A stretch of 64,000 nucleotides of DNA from Dyella choica (GCF_003977665.1 NZ_RYYV01000001.1:124001-188000), one strand, 5' to 3'; positions 30,519 to 40,126 are shown, numbered from the stretch's first letter. Notes: generated by a model from the letters alone, not told the origin. Translations and numbers: made by a program.

Positions 30519-31150
30519 CAGCCAGCCTCGAACAGATGCGCCGTCGCCGCGATGGCTGCTTTCAACACCCGGTCCTGCGGCAGACTGGCATCGATCACAC
30601 GAAAACGTTGCGGCTCCGCCTGCGCGCGTTCGCGGTAGGTTTGGCGAACGCGCTCGAAAAACGCATCGGCTTCTGTCTCGATGCGATCCGCTGCTCCGCG
30701 GCGCGCGGCGCGCGCGCGCCCGGTCGACACCGGCAGATCAAGCAACAAGGTGAGGTCAGGCTTTACGCCATCACATGCCCAGCCCTCCAATTGGGCAATG
30801 CGCTCGATCGGCTGGCCGCGTCCACCACCCTGGTACGCATAGCTGGCATCCACGTAGCGATCGCACAACACCCACTGCCCTGCCTCCAGCGCCGGCACGA
30901 TGCGTTCGCGCACCAATTGCGCGCGCGAAGCGAACATCAGCAGCAATTCGCTTTCTGCGCCGATGGCGGCATGGGCCGGATCAAGCACGAGCGAACGGAT
31001 CGCCTCGCCCAGCGGCGTGCCGCCCGGCTCGCGCGTCTGCAGCAGGTTCACGCCTTGCTGCATCAAATGCGCATGCAAACCGGCGAGCAAGGTGCTCTTG
31101 CCCGCGCCTTCGCCGCCTTCCAACGAAATGAAACGTCCGCGCCGGCTCAT
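30518..31150 (-). CDS. tmk: Thymidylate kinase
   Basis: Phosphorylates dTMP to dTDP for DNA synthesis. It is 210 residues from the ATG at 31150, which overlaps the mltG stop as ATGA. The P-loop is EGGEGAGKST, followed by TREPGGTPLGEAIR and the DRYVDASYAYQGGGRG motif (DR(Y/F) signature). Its position between mltG and holB is conserved in gammaproteobacteria. Confidence 0.97.
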   Translation of the reverse strand: MSRRGRFISLEGGEGAGKSTLLAGLHAHLMQQGVNLLQTREPGGTPLGEAIRSLVLDPAHAAIGAESELLLMFASRAQLVRERIVPALEAGQWVLCDRYVDASYAYQGGGRGQPIERIAQLEGWACDGVKPDLTLLLDLPVSTGRARAARRGAADRIETEADAFFERVRQTYRERAQAEPQRFRVIDASLPQDRVLKAAIAATAHLFEAG

Positions 31151-32187
31151 GGGCAATGCTTCAGCTGGTAGCAGGCGACATTGCGGTTCTGTTCTTCCAG
31201 CGTGCTGGCGAACGCATGCGTGCCGTTGCCGCGCGCCACGAAGTACAGCTCATCCCCGGCGGCCGGATGCAAGGCCGCTGCGATCGCCGGCTTGCCAGGC
31301 ATGGCAATCGGCGTAGGCGGCAAGCCGGGCCGCGTATAAGTGTTGAACGGCGTGTCGGTAGTCAAGTCGCTTTTGTGGATGCTGCCCGCGTAACTGCTGC
31401 CCATGCCGTAGATCACGGAAGGATCGGTCTGCAGCAGCATGTTCTTCTGCAGGCGGCGGACAAAGACGCCGGCAACGCGCGGACGTTCGTCGGCCCGGCC
31501 GGTTTCCTTTTCGACGATGGAGGCGAGAATCAAGGCATCGTAAGGCGTAGCCAATGGCACGCCCGGATCGCGTTGCGACCACAATGCCGCCAGCGTCCTG
31601 TTCATGGCTTCGTGTGCGCGACGCAGGACATCCAGATCGCTGTCGCCTTTTACGTAGGCATAGGTTTCCGGCAGGAAACGTCCTTCCGGCTTTTCGTCCG
31701 GCGCGCCGATCCTGCGCATGATGGCCGCATCATCCAAAACAGCGGTTTCGTGCTTCAGTTTGTCGGCCTTGGCCAGAGCCTGCAAGACGTCGCGAAAGGT
31801 CCAGCCATCGACGATGGTGACATTGCGCTGCATCACCCTGCCTTGCGCCATGGCATTGAGCAGCTCCGTCGGCGTGATGCCAGGCGTGATGGCGTACTCA
31901 CCGGCATGCAATTGGCCGGCCACGTGCATTTTCTCCGCCAACAGACGCCAGTACACAGGAGCGAACGTGGTCAGGCCTTGTGCACGCAACTGGTGCACGA
32001 TGTCCTTGAAGCTGGTGCCGCGCCCGATGTCGACGCTCTCGCCCGATGCGTTGGCGCGCAATGGCGTCACGGCGAAACGCGTGAAGTTGAGCCAGAACCA
32101 GCCCGCGACGACAGCGAACGCCAGCAATAGGATTACCAGCAGCGCGCGCCGCGATACGCGCCCCCGTTGTGTATCGCCAAGACTCAT
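31147..32187 (-). CDS. mltG: Endolytic murein transglycosylase MltG
   Basis: Inner-membrane enzyme that cleaves nascent peptidoglycan strands and sets glycan length. It is 346 residues from the ATG at 32187 (MSLGDTQRGRV), which overlaps the pabC stop; the longer open frame upstream is not coding. A single N-terminal helix (ALLVILLLAFAVVAGWFWL) is followed by a LysM-like region and the YceG domain, with the catalytic glutamate in ILASIVEKETG. The final part contains NTYTRPGLPPTPIAMPG, typical of the family. Confidence 0.96.
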   Translation of the reverse strand: MSLGDTQRGRVSRRALLVILLLAFAVVAGWFWLNFTRFAVTPLRANASGESVDIGRGTSFKDIVHQLRAQGLTTFAPVYWRLLAEKMHVAGQLHAGEYAITPGITPTELLNAMAQGRVMQRNVTIVDGWTFRDVLQALAKADKLKHETAVLDDAAIMRRIGAPDEKPEGRFLPETYAYVKGDSDLDVLRRAHEAMNRTLAALWSQRDPGVPLATPYDALILASIVEKETGRADERPRVAGVFVRRLQKNMLLQTDPSVIYGMGSSYAGSIHKSDLTTDTPFNTYTRPGLPPTPIAMPGKPAIAAALHPAAGDELYFVARGNGTHAFASTLEEQNRNVACYQLKHCP

Positions 32188-32999
32188 GCCTGCTCCATTG
32201 CAAACCCCAAGCCGAGCCAATGCTGCTGCATCGCTCGAACGACCGGACCGGGAGCGTACACGGTATCGCCCACCGCCTGAACCGGCAGGATGCCGCGAAC
32301 GCTGGAGCTGAGGAAGAGCTCGGAAGCACGCAAAGTTTCGTGCAGCGGCAAGTCCCGCACCTGGCACGCCGGAAAGGCTTCCAGCAGCTCCGCCCGGGCC
32401 ACCCCGGCCACCCCGCAACGATCCAGCGCCGGCGTCACCGACACGCCATCGACGACAGCGAAAAGATTCGCCGCGGTGGCCGAAATAGCGTGCCCATGGC
32501 TATCACACAGCAAGCCCTCGCCGATGGCGGGATCGTTCCATTCGGCCCGCGCCAGCACCTGCTCCAGGCGATTGAGGTGCTTGATGCCGGCGAGTAGCGG
32601 CTGGTCCGCCAGCAAGGTGCGGCAGCGGTGCAGCCGGATACCGCCGGTAAAGAGTTCGCGGGAGATCGCGGGCATGGGAAAAGCCGCAACGATACGGGTT
32701 GGCGCAGCAAACACGGGCGGCGCGTAACCTCGCTCACCCAGGCCGCGCGTCAAGGTAATGCGTAGGACGAATCGCGCCTGCCCGCTACCGACCTGCTGCG
32801 CCTCCTGCCACAGCCCTTCGGCATCCGGCATGGGAATGCGCAAGCGCTCGCAGCCAGCAGCCAATCGCTGCATATGCCTGGCCCACAACGGCGCCTTGCC
32901 AAATTCGAAGCGAATCGTCTCGAACAAGCCATCGCCATAGCTCAAGCCGCGATCGAGCGCCGAGACGCTGTCGCACGGCTGGCCATTGACCAGCATCAT
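32184..32999 (-). CDS. pabC: Aminodeoxychorismate lyase
   Basis: PLP enzyme that releases pyruvate from 4-amino-4-deoxychorismate to give p-aminobenzoate for folate synthesis. It is 271 residues. It belongs to the class IV aminotransferase fold, with DRGLSYGDGLFETIR near the N-terminus and the PLP lysine in GIKHLNRLEQVLARAE. It directly follows pabB (adjacent start and stop), so both steps of PABA synthesis are made together. Confidence 0.95.
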   Translation of the reverse strand: MMLVNGQPCDSVSALDRGLSYGDGLFETIRFEFGKAPLWARHMQRLAAGCERLRIPMPDAEGLWQEAQQVGSGQARFVLRITLTRGLGERGYAPPVFAAPTRIVAAFPMPAISRELFTGGIRLHRCRTLLADQPLLAGIKHLNRLEQVLARAEWNDPAIGEGLLCDSHGHAISATAANLFAVVDGVSVTPALDRCGVAGVARAELLEAFPACQVRDLPLHETLRASELFLSSSVRGILPVQAVGDTVYAPGPVVRAMQQHWLGLGFAMEQA

Positions 33000-34348
33000 C
33001 AGCCGGCCACCCCCAAGGCACGCAGCACGCCGCGTGCCTTGGCGCGCGTTTCATCCAGCTCCTTGTCCGCATCGGAGTCCGCCACGATGCCGGCGCCCGC
33101 GCGCAGGCTGACTTCACGGCCATTGAGGCTCAGCGTGCGGATCAGGATATTCAGGTCCAGGTCGCCGTTGCGGTCGAGATAGCCCAGCGCACCGGTGTAG
33201 GCACCGCGTGGCGCATCCTCCAGGGCCGCGATGATTTCCATGCAGCGCACCTTGGGACAACCGGTGATGGTGCCGCCTGGAAACGTCGCTGCAATCACCT
33301 GGCCCGGGGTAACCCCTTCACGCAATCGTCCGCGCACGTTTGAAACGATGTGGTGCACGTGCGCGTAGCTTTCCACCACCATCAGCTCGTTCACTTCCAC
33401 CGTGCCAGGTTTGCACACGCGTCCCAGATCGTTGCGCTCCAGGTCGATCAGCATCACATGTTCGGCGCGCTCCTTCGGATGCGCGGTGAGTTCGCGGATG
33501 CGTGCAAGTTCGTCATCGCCGGCCACGCGAGGACGCGTACCGGCGATCGGCCGCGTTTGAGCCAGACCGCGGCGCGCTTCGACCAGCCGTTCCGGCGACG
33601 AACTGACCACGGCCCAATCCTTCTGCTGCAACAATCCGGCGAACGGCGCCGGATTGGCGCGCCGCAAGGCGGCATACAGGCTGGCCGCAGCCGGAGCCTG
33701 GGCAAAACGCGCCCGCCACGCCCGTGAAAGATTGGCCTGAAACAGATCGCCGGCGTGGAGATGTTCATGCACGCGAGCCACGCCATCGAGAAAGCGCTGA
33801 GGCGCATCTTCTTCGATCGCTTCCGGAACCGCGAGCGGCGCTATCTCGGGCATGGCGCAAAGATCGGCTTCCATCGCGTCGAGCAACGCGTCCTGTCCAG
33901 TTTCCGCGATCAGGATGGTGCGCTCGCGCAGATGGTCGACGATGATGGCCGCCGGACAGCGCACGGCCAGCGCCACCGGCAGCTGCTGCGACGCAGGCAG
34001 GCGCAACGTCGGTTCGATTTCTGCCGCCAGCTCATACGCCAGCAGCAGCACCCAGCCACCGTGGAACGGAAGTCCGTCATCGGCGCCGTGTGGCAAACAT
34101 TCCATGCGCCACGCTGCGTCAAGCGATTCGAGAAATCGTCCGGCATGCACGCGCCCGTCCGGCTCGTGTACGAGGCCATCAGACGTCAACGTGAGCGTGG
34201 ATTGCGGAAAAGCGAACAGGATGTCGTAACGCGCGTGTGCATTCGCGCGCGTCACACTCTCCAGCAAGGCCGGATAGCGCTCCGGAAAGGCAGCGGCCGG
34301 CGCGAGCAAGTCGCGCCGGCCGGTAAAACTGCGAACGATGCCGCTCAC
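32999..34348 (-). CDS. pabB: Aminodeoxychorismate synthase component I
   Basis: Converts chorismate and ammonia to aminodeoxychorismate. It is 449 residues. The C-terminal chorismate-binding domain has the signatures FQANLSRAWRARF, IAGTRPR, ERNDLGRVC and FPGGTITGCPKVRCMEII. The glutaminase partner pabA is not in this window. It lies between fabF and pabC, an arrangement common in Xanthomonadales. Confidence 0.95.
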   Translation of the reverse strand: MSGIVRSFTGRRDLLAPAAAFPERYPALLESVTRANAHARYDILFAFPQSTLTLTSDGLVHEPDGRVHAGRFLESLDAAWRMECLPHGADDGLPFHGGWVLLLAYELAAEIEPTLRLPASQQLPVALAVRCPAAIIVDHLRERTILIAETGQDALLDAMEADLCAMPEIAPLAVPEAIEEDAPQRFLDGVARVHEHLHAGDLFQANLSRAWRARFAQAPAAASLYAALRRANPAPFAGLLQQKDWAVVSSSPERLVEARRGLAQTRPIAGTRPRVAGDDELARIRELTAHPKERAEHVMLIDLERNDLGRVCKPGTVEVNELMVVESYAHVHHIVSNVRGRLREGVTPGQVIAATFPGGTITGCPKVRCMEIIAALEDAPRGAYTGALGYLDRNGDLDLNILIRTLSLNGREVSLRAGAGIVADSDADKELDETRAKARGVLRALGVAG

Positions 34349-34356
34349 GCGATACG

Positions 34357-35595
34357 TCAGATACGGCGGAAAGCAAGCGTACCGTTGGTGCCGCCGAAAC
34401 CGAACGAGTTGGAGATGGCAAGATCGATCTTCGCTTCGCGTGCGGTATGCGGCACGAAATCCAGATCGCAGCCCTCGCCCGGCTCGTCGAGGTTGATGGT
34501 GGGGGGCAGCACCTGGTCGCGCATGGCGAGAATGGTGAAGATCGCTTCCACACCGCCCGCGGCACCCAGCAAGTGGCCGGTGGTGGACTTGGTGGAGCTC
34601 ATCGCCAGCTTGTACGCGTGGTCGCCGAATACGCTCTTGGCTGCCAGCACTTCACCCAGGTCGCCTAGCGGCGTGGAGGTGCCGTGGGCGTTGATGTACT
34701 GCACGTCGGTGGGGTTGATGCCGCCATCGTGCAGGGCTGCAACCATGCAGCGCGCCGCACCCTCGCCACCCTCGCTGGGCGCGGTAATGTGGTACGCATC
34801 GCCGCTCATGCCGAAGCCGACCAGTTCGCAGTAGATGTTCGCACCACGCGCCTTGGCCTGTTCGTACTCCTCCAGCACCAGCACGCCGGCGCCGTCGGAC
34901 AGCACGAAACCGTCGCGAGCCTTGTCCCACGGACGGCTCGCCTTGGTCGGCTCGTCGTTGCGGGTGGACATGGCCTTGGCCGAGCAGAAGCCCGCCATGG
35001 CGGTACCGGTGGTCGCGAATTCGGCGCCGCCGGCCAGCATCACGTCAGCGTCGCCGTATTGAATCATGCGTGCGGCCAGACCGATGTTGTGCGCCCCGGT
35101 GGTGCAAGCGGTGACGCAGGCGATGTTCGGCCCCTTCAGGCCAAACATGATCGACAGGTGTCCCGACACCATGTTGATGATCGAGCTGGGCACGAAGAAC
35201 GGCGACACGCGGCGCGGCCCCTTTTCATGCAGTTCGATCGAGGTGTCTTCGATGGTGTTCAAGCCGCCGATGCCCGCGGCGACCGCCACGCCAATGCGCG
35301 GTGCGTTCGCCTCCGTCACTTCCAGCCCGGAATCGCGCAAGGCTTGCGTGCCCGCAGCAATGCCGTAGTGGATGAACGGATCCATCTTCTTGATTTCTTT
35401 GGGCGCAATCCACTGCGCCGGATCGAAATCGCGCACCTGGCCGGCAATGCGCGTGGCATATGCCGTAGCGTCGAAGTGCGTAACCGGGCCAATGCCGCTG
35501 ACGCCCTTGAGGATGTTGTTCCAGGCGGTGGCGATGTCGTTGCCAACCGGCGAGATGATGCCCATGCCGGTCACTACCACACGTCGTTTGCTCAT
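34357..35595 (-). CDS. fabF: Beta-ketoacyl-ACP synthase II
   Basis: Elongating condensing enzyme of type II fatty-acid synthesis. It is 412 residues. The nucleophile is Cys164 in [12 protein letters not shown]. The two histidines lie in [11 protein letters not shown] and [11 protein letters not shown]. The active-site neighbourhood ACTTG replaces the more frequent ACATG. It follows acpP after a 198-base gap that holds a terminator-like hairpin, so its dose relative to acpP is probably reduced by attenuation. Confidence 0.96.
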   Translation of the reverse strand: MSKRRVVVTGMGIISPVGNDIATAWNNILKGVSGIGPVTHFDATAYATRIAGQVRDFDPAQWIAPKEIKKMDPFIHYGIAAGTQALRDSGLEVTEANAPRIGVAVAAGIGGLNTIEDTSIELHEKGPRRVSPFFVPSSIINMVSGHLSIMFGLKGPNIACVTACTTGAHNIGLAARMIQYGDADVMLAGGAEFATTGTAMAGFCSAKAMSTRNDEPTKASRPWDKARDGFVLSDGAGVLVLEEYEQAKARGANIYCELVGFGMSGDAYHITAPSEGGEGAARCMVAALHDGGINPTDVQYINAHGTSTPLGDLGEVLAAKSVFGDHAYKLAMSSTKSTTGHLLGAAGGVEAIFTILAMRDQVLPPTINLDEPGEGCDLDFVPHTAREAKIDLAISNSFGFGGTNGTLAFRRI

Positions 35596-35707
35596 GGATC
35601 GAATTCCTAACTGGTTCGGGAAGGATCAGCCACAAGGCTTTGCCTCCGTACTCGCTATGCGTGCCGATCCTGCACACCATACGGGATCGGACGTTACAAA
35701 TTGCAGA

Positions 35708-35738
35708 AACGAAAACTGCGCCTAGATGGCGCAGCTTC
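35708..35738 (-). terminator. Terminator or attenuator between acpP and fabF
   Basis: A 7-base-pair GC stem (CTGCGCC with GGCGCAG) and 5-base loop are followed on the minus strand by TTTTCGTTTCT. It lies between acpP and fabF. Partial termination here would fit the large excess of ACP that cells require. Confidence 0.7.
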
Positions 35739-35793
35739 CCGTTTCGCTACGTGGATGCACGGGACGTGAGTGTGCGTCGCCCCGCCACGCGGA

Positions 35794-36033
35794 TTATTCC
35801 TTGGTGTGGGCCTTGATGTAATCGACGGCCTGCTGCACGGTGGTGATCTTTTCGGCTTCCTCGTCGGGAATTTCGGTTTCGAATTCCTCTTCGAGCGCCA
35901 TCACCAGTTCGACCGTGTCCAGCGAATCCGCGCCCAGATCGTCTACGAACGAAGAGTTCGAGTTGACCTCGTCTTCCTTCACGCCAAGCTGCTCGACGAC
36001 GATTTTCTTGACGCGTTCTTCGATGGTGCTCAT
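35794..36033 (-). CDS. acpP: Acyl carrier protein
   Basis: Carries the growing acyl chain on phosphopantetheine. It is 79 residues from the ATG at 36033 ([18 protein letters not shown]), preceded by a purine-rich ribosome site. The attachment serine is Ser37 in [20 protein letters not shown]. Strongly acidic, as expected. It lies between fabG and fabF. A small hairpin (TTTGCCGG with CCGGCAAA, 36067-36088) is in its leader. Confidence 0.98.
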   Translation of the reverse strand: MSTIEERVKKIVVEQLGVKEDEVNSNSSFVDDLGADSLDTVELVMALEEEFETEIPDEEAEKITTVQQAVDYIKAHTKE

Positions 36034-36284
36034 GTTGCCTTTGCCTCCCAAGGGGAAATTAGTCCGTTTGCCGGGTTTCCTCCGGCAAAGTCTGCGGCAT
36101 TGTAGTGGCTAAGCCGCGAAGCCGCCAATTATGCCAGGAATACCAGCCGGCGCGGGTTCCACTCGCCGTGAAGCGGCCGATTGTCACCCAAAACGGCTCC
36201 CGTGACGACTTTTTTTGTCTTCAGCGAGTTTCAAACGGGCAAACCGCGCCCGGTAACGTCTTTTTTCAGACCCGGCCGCCTGGC

Positions 36285-37025
36285 TCAGGGCATGTACATG
36301 CCGCCATTCACGTGCAAGGTCTCGCCGGTGATGTAGGCGGCGGCCGGCGAAGCCAGGAAGCCCACGGCCTTGGCGATGTCGCTCGCCTCGCCAAGCCGAC
36401 CCAGCGCGATCTGGCCCAGCAAGGCCTGCTTGGACTCCTCCGGCAGGCCACGGGTCATGTCGGTATCGATGAAACCCGGCGCCACCACGTTGACGGTAAT
36501 GCCGCGCGAACCGATCTCGCGCGCCAGCGACTTGGAAAACGCGATGATGCCTGCCTTCGCCGCGGCGTAATTGGACTGCCCCGGATTGCCGGTAAGCCCG
36601 ATCACCGAAGCGATCGAAATGATGCGGCCTTTGCGCGCCTTCATCATGCCGCGCATCACTGCCTTGGACAGGCGATACACCGAGGTGAGATTGGTATCCA
36701 GGATGGCCTGCCAGTCTTCGTCGCGCATGCGCATCAGCAACTGGTCGCGCGTGATGCCGGCGTTATTGACCAGGATCGACACCGCACCATGCTGCTTGGC
36801 GATGTCGTCGATCAGCGCATCGACGGAAGCTCCTTCGGTGACATTCAGCACACGTCCCCGTCCACCCTGCGGGGCAAGCCGCGCCTCGATCGCCGCAGCG
36901 CCGGTTTCCGTGGTGGCGGTACCGATGACGGTGGCACCCATGTTGGCCAATTCTTCGGCAATGGCTGCGCCAATGCCGCGACTGGCGCCAGTGACCAGTG
37001 CGATTTCACCCTGCAGTGTGCTCAT
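36285..37025 (-). CDS. fabG: 3-oxoacyl-ACP reductase
   Basis: NADPH-dependent short-chain dehydrogenase that reduces ketoacyl-ACP. It is 246 residues. The cofactor motif is TGASRGIG. The catalytic Ser-Tyr-Lys lie in ISIASVIGLTGNPGQSNYAAAKAG, and NNAG is present (VNNAGITRDQLLMRM). The C-terminus GETLHVNGGMYM is the family end. It lies 45 bases after fabD. Confidence 0.97.
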   Translation of the reverse strand: MSTLQGEIALVTGASRGIGAAIAEELANMGATVIGTATTETGAAAIEARLAPQGGRGRVLNVTEGASVDALIDDIAKQHGAVSILVNNAGITRDQLLMRMRDEDWQAILDTNLTSVYRLSKAVMRGMMKARKGRIISIASVIGLTGNPGQSNYAAAKAGIIAFSKSLAREIGSRGITVNVVAPGFIDTDMTRGLPEESKQALLGQIALGRLGEASDIAKAVGFLASPAAAYITGETLHVNGGMYMP

Positions 37026-37070
37026 GCTAGCTGTCCTTCGGAGAGGCTGGATTCGAAGATGGAAAAAACT

Positions 37071-38018
37071 TCAGGACCACTCGCTGCGCACGGCATCGAG
37101 TTCGGCAGGCGTACCGATGGCGCGGGCTTCCACGCTCTTGTCGATACGCTTGATCAGCCCGGCCAGCACTTTGCCAGGACCGCATTCGGCGATGCGCGTG
37201 GCGCCGCCTGCAACCAGTGTCTGCACGCATTGGGTCCAGCGCACAGGCAGATATAGCTGGCGCTGCAAGGCGCCACGAATCTCTTCCACTGAAGCGTAAC
37301 TGCGCGCCTCTGCGTTCTGCACGACCGGAATGGCCGGCAACAGCCATGCGATGGAAGCCATGCGCGTTCCCAGCTCGTCGGCCGCTTCGCGCATCAGCGC
37401 GGTATGCGAAGGCACCGATACGGCCAGCTTCACCGCCTTCTTGATGCCTTGCTCGGCCAGCTTCGCCAGCGCGCGGTCCACCGCCTCGGCGTGACCGGCA
37501 ATCACCAGCTGGCCCGGCGAGTTGTAGTTGGCCGGCGCCACCACTTGCCCTTGCGCAGCTTCTTCACATGCGGCCGCAATTTGTGCTTCGTCGCCGCCGA
37601 GTATCGCGGCCATCGCACCCACGCCCGCCGGTACTGCAGCCTGCATCAGACGACCACGTTCAGCCACCAGCGCCGCAGCGTCGTGCAGCGACAAGGCGCC
37701 GGCGCAAACCAGTGCGCTGTATTCGCCCAGGCTATGCCCGGACAACTGCGCAGGACGCGCGCCGCCAAGCTTCTGCCATACGCACCACACCGCCACACTG
37801 GCCGCAAGCAAGGCAGGCTGGGTGTTCTCGGTGCGATTGAGCTGGTCTTCGGGCCCTTGCTGAGCCAGCGTCCACAGATCGATGCCGGCACCTTGCGAGG
37901 CCTCGTCGAACGTGGCTTTCACCTCGCCGTGGGCGGCGGCCAACTCGGCCAGCATGCCGACCGATTGCGAGCCCTGGCCCGGGAAAACGAAAGCGAGCGA
38001 TGCGGACGCTTGAGTCAT
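37071..38018 (-). CDS. fabD: Malonyl-CoA:ACP transacylase
   Basis: Loads malonyl units onto ACP. It is 315 residues. It begins with FVFPGQGSQSVGM. The active serine lies in LSGHSLGEYSALVCAGAL, and the histidine in SVPSHTALM. It is between fabH and fabG. The 209 bases separating it from fabH are filled with palindromic repeats. Confidence 0.97.
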   Translation of the reverse strand: MTQASASLAFVFPGQGSQSVGMLAELAAAHGEVKATFDEASQGAGIDLWTLAQQGPEDQLNRTENTQPALLAASVAVWCVWQKLGGARPAQLSGHSLGEYSALVCAGALSLHDAAALVAERGRLMQAAVPAGVGAMAAILGGDEAQIAAACEEAAQGQVVAPANYNSPGQLVIAGHAEAVDRALAKLAEQGIKKAVKLAVSVPSHTALMREAADELGTRMASIAWLLPAIPVVQNAEARSYASVEEIRGALQRQLYLPVRWTQCVQTLVAGGATRIAECGPGKVLAGLIKRIDKSVEARAIGTPAELDAVRSEWS

Positions 38019-38074
38019 GAACAGGTGCGATCCATCAGGAAAAACGAAATGGTGCCATCAATACACGACGTACG

Positions 38075-38119
38075 CAGCCGTACATAGGTTGGGATGCAAG
38101 ACCAACCTATGTACGGCTG
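38075..38119. repeat. Perfect 18-base inverted repeat, relative of the double-hairpin family
   Basis: CAGCCGTACATAGGTTGG (38075-38092) pairs with 38102-38119 around a 9-base loop containing GATGCAAGA. The ATAGGTTGGGATG core resembles one arm of the double-hairpin repeats elsewhere in the window. It lies in the fabH-fabD gap. Confidence 0.8.
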
Positions 38120-38223
38120 TCATTCCCGCGTAAGCGGGAAACCATTCTGCTTTTGCGCAGGTCAAAATGGGTTCCCGCTTGCGCGGGAATGATGGTTCTT
38201 ATTCCCACTTTCGTGGGAATGAC
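38119..38223. repeat. REP-like cluster of three TCCCGC-type hairpins
   Basis: Two inverted copies of a hairpin (CATTCCCGCGTAAGCGGGAA at 38120-38139 and its inverse at 38172-38193) flank a 30-base spacer. A third, variant hairpin follows (ATTCCCACTTTCGTGGGAAT, 38201-38220). Unrelated in core sequence to the TAGGCTGGG family. It sits between fabH and fabD, directly next to the fabH stop. Confidence 0.85.
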
Positions 38224-38227
38224 GTTC

Positions 38228-39205
38228 TTAGTAGCGCAGCAACGCGGAGGCCCAGGTAAAGCCGCCGCCAAACGCTTCCAGCAGCAGGTTCTGCCCACGC
38301 CGCACCTTGCCCGAACGCACGGCGAAATCCAGCGCCAGCGGCACGGAGCCGGCCGAGGTATTGGCATGCTTGTCCACGGTGACGATCACCTGCTCCATCG
38401 GCATGCCCAAACGCTTCGCCGTGGCTTCGATGATGCGCAGGTTGGCCTGATGCGGAATCAGCCAATCCAGTTGCGCGGCTTCCATGTTGGCAGCCTTGAG
38501 CGTTTCCTCGACCAGCGCATCGAGCGTCTTCACCGCCACCTTGAACACTTCACGGCCGGACATGCGAATGTGCACGCCGTGATTGGGCTCGTCGTCCTTG
38601 AAACCAACCGAGACGCCGACCGGATTCCAGAGCAGTTCCTTGTAGCCGCCATCCGCATGCAGGCAGGTGGCATAGATGCCAGGCTCGCTGGAAGCTTCCA
38701 GCACCACCGCACCGGCGCCGTCACCGAACAGCACACAGGTTTCGCGCTCTTCCCAGCGAACCATGCGGGTCAGGGTTTCGGCGCCGATCACCAGCACCTT
38801 CTTCGACTGCCCGCTGCGGATGAACTTGTCCGCCACGCCCAAGGCGTAGACAAAACCCGAGCAGGCCGCATTCACGTCGAACGCGGCGCAACCGTTGGCA
38901 CCGAGACGGTGCTGCACCAGGCACGCGGTAGAAGGAAAAATAATGTCGGGCGTGGTGGTGCCCAGCACGATCAGGTCGATTTCCGACGCTTTGACGCCGG
39001 CGGCCTCGAGCGCGCGCTGCGCAGCCAACGTGGACAGATCCCCCGTGGTTTCGCCTTCGGCGGCGACGTGGCGCTGGCGAATACCGGTGCGTTCGCGTAT
39101 CCATTCGTCGCTGGTGTCGACGAATTTCTCGAGATCGGCATTGGTAAGAACACGCTCCGGCAAGGCGCTGCCGGTGCCGACGATGCGGGAGTAGATCTGG
39201 GTCAT
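38228..39205 (-). CDS. fabH: Beta-ketoacyl-ACP synthase III
   Basis: Starts fatty-acid synthesis by condensing an acyl-CoA primer with malonyl-ACP. It is 325 residues. The nucleophile is Cys115 in VNAACSGFVYAL. The histidine/asparagine pair lies in IPHQANLRI and in the NTSAGSVP segment. The C-terminus is GGGFTWASALLRY. It is next to rpmF. The plsX gene, often found between them, is missing here. Confidence 0.97.
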   Translation of the reverse strand: MTQIYSRIVGTGSALPERVLTNADLEKFVDTSDEWIRERTGIRQRHVAAEGETTGDLSTLAAQRALEAAGVKASEIDLIVLGTTTPDIIFPSTACLVQHRLGANGCAAFDVNAACSGFVYALGVADKFIRSGQSKKVLVIGAETLTRMVRWEERETCVLFGDGAGAVVLEASSEPGIYATCLHADGGYKELLWNPVGVSVGFKDDEPNHGVHIRMSGREVFKVAVKTLDALVEETLKAANMEAAQLDWLIPHQANLRIIEATAKRLGMPMEQVIVTVDKHANTSAGSVPLALDFAVRSGKVRRGQNLLLEAFGGGFTWASALLRY

Positions 39206-39327
39206 GGATTATCCATCAGCGGGCAAGGTGCCTGATGCCATCCGCCCGGCGGGTGACCATAAAACACCAAGACTGCAACGTTACGTTGCCGCGACTGCCG
39301 GTTCAATAGCCGTCAACGCGTAGCAGA

Positions 39328-39361
39328 ACGCAAAGCGGCGCGTCACCGCGCCGCCTTGCGA
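39328..39361 (-). terminator. GC-rich hairpin after rpmF
   Basis: A 13-base-pair stem (39330-39342 with 39347-39359, one G-T wobble) and 4-base loop lie 26 bases after the rpmF stop. The tail is GTTCTGC and not T-rich, so it may only slow or process the transcript before fabH. Confidence 0.45.
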
Positions 39362-39384
39362 ACGAAACCAAGGATTTCGATGGA

Positions 39385-39579
39385 TCAGTCTTCGTCTGCC
39401 ACCGCAACGTTGGTGTCGATCACCTTCTTGCCGCGGTAGTAACCATCGGCCGTCACATGGTGACGACGATGCACTTCGCCGCTGGTCGGATCGGTGGCCA
39501 GCTGCACGGTGCTGAGCTTGTCGTGCGAGCGACGCATGCCGCGGGTGGACGGGGTCTTGCGGCTCTTTTGAACGGCCAT
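39385..39579 (-). CDS. rpmF: 50S ribosomal protein L32
   Basis: 64-residue large-subunit protein. The start [22 protein letters not shown] and the [21 protein letters not shown] segment are typical. No cysteine pairs, so it is the zinc-independent form. It follows yceD by 19 bases, in the conserved yceD-rpmF-fab order. Confidence 0.97.
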   Translation of the reverse strand: MAVQKSRKTPSTRGMRRSHDKLSTVQLATDPTSGEVHRRHHVTADGYYRGKKVIDTNVAVADED

Positions 39580-39598
39580 GATGGTTTCTCCAGCTAAA

Positions 39599-40117
39599 TC
39601 ATTTGTTCTTGAGTTCGCGCAATACCGCGAACGGGTTATCGGGGCGCTCCTCGGCAGGAATCGCTTCCGCCGGCGGGCGTGTGACTTCTTCGGGCACCGC
39701 GCTGTCCGGATTGACCGGTACCAGCGGCAACGCCAACAACAGTTCGTCCTCGATCACATCGACCGGGTTCAGCTTGTCGTCCTCGCCCACCAGCAGGGGC
39801 TCGTACCCGGCCGGAAGCGCGGCTTCCTCGCGCTCGGAACGGATCAGGCCCAGGCGGGTATCCACCGCCACAGGCATGACGAACGGCTCGAGCGTGCGCT
39901 GGCAGAGCAGCCACAAGGGCGCCTGGACGCGAACCTCGATGTAGGCGGTGCCGAACTCGTCCCGACCGAAGTCGAGCTGGTACTGGGCCAAACCTGCATC
40001 ATCCGCCAGTGCCTCGCTCAGACGAGACATTGCGGCGATGGGCAGTGACCCCTGGAACGAACGCCGCGCGGAAACCATGCGCCAAGCGTCCACGGACTCT
40101 GGCAGTGTCGCGGACAT
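39599..40117 (-). CDS. yceD: YceD / DUF177 family protein (23S rRNA accumulation)
   Basis: 172 residues from the ATG at 40117 ([14 protein letters not shown]). The family is linked to 23S rRNA accumulation and is almost always next to rpmF, as here. The acidic C-terminal half with [26 protein letters not shown] is its signature. A near-consensus promoter ends so close to the ATG that the mRNA appears to have almost no 5' leader, and no ribosome site is visible. The alternative is an internal start at a later Met. Confidence 0.88.
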   Translation of the reverse strand: MSATLPESVDAWRMVSARRSFQGSLPIAAMSRLSEALADDAGLAQYQLDFGRDEFGTAYIEVRVQAPLWLLCQRTLEPFVMPVAVDTRLGLIRSEREEAALPAGYEPLLVGEDDKLNPVDVIEDELLLALPLVPVNPDSAVPEEVTRPPAEAIPAEERPDNPFAVLRELKNK

Positions 40118-40126
40118 ATCCGTGAA

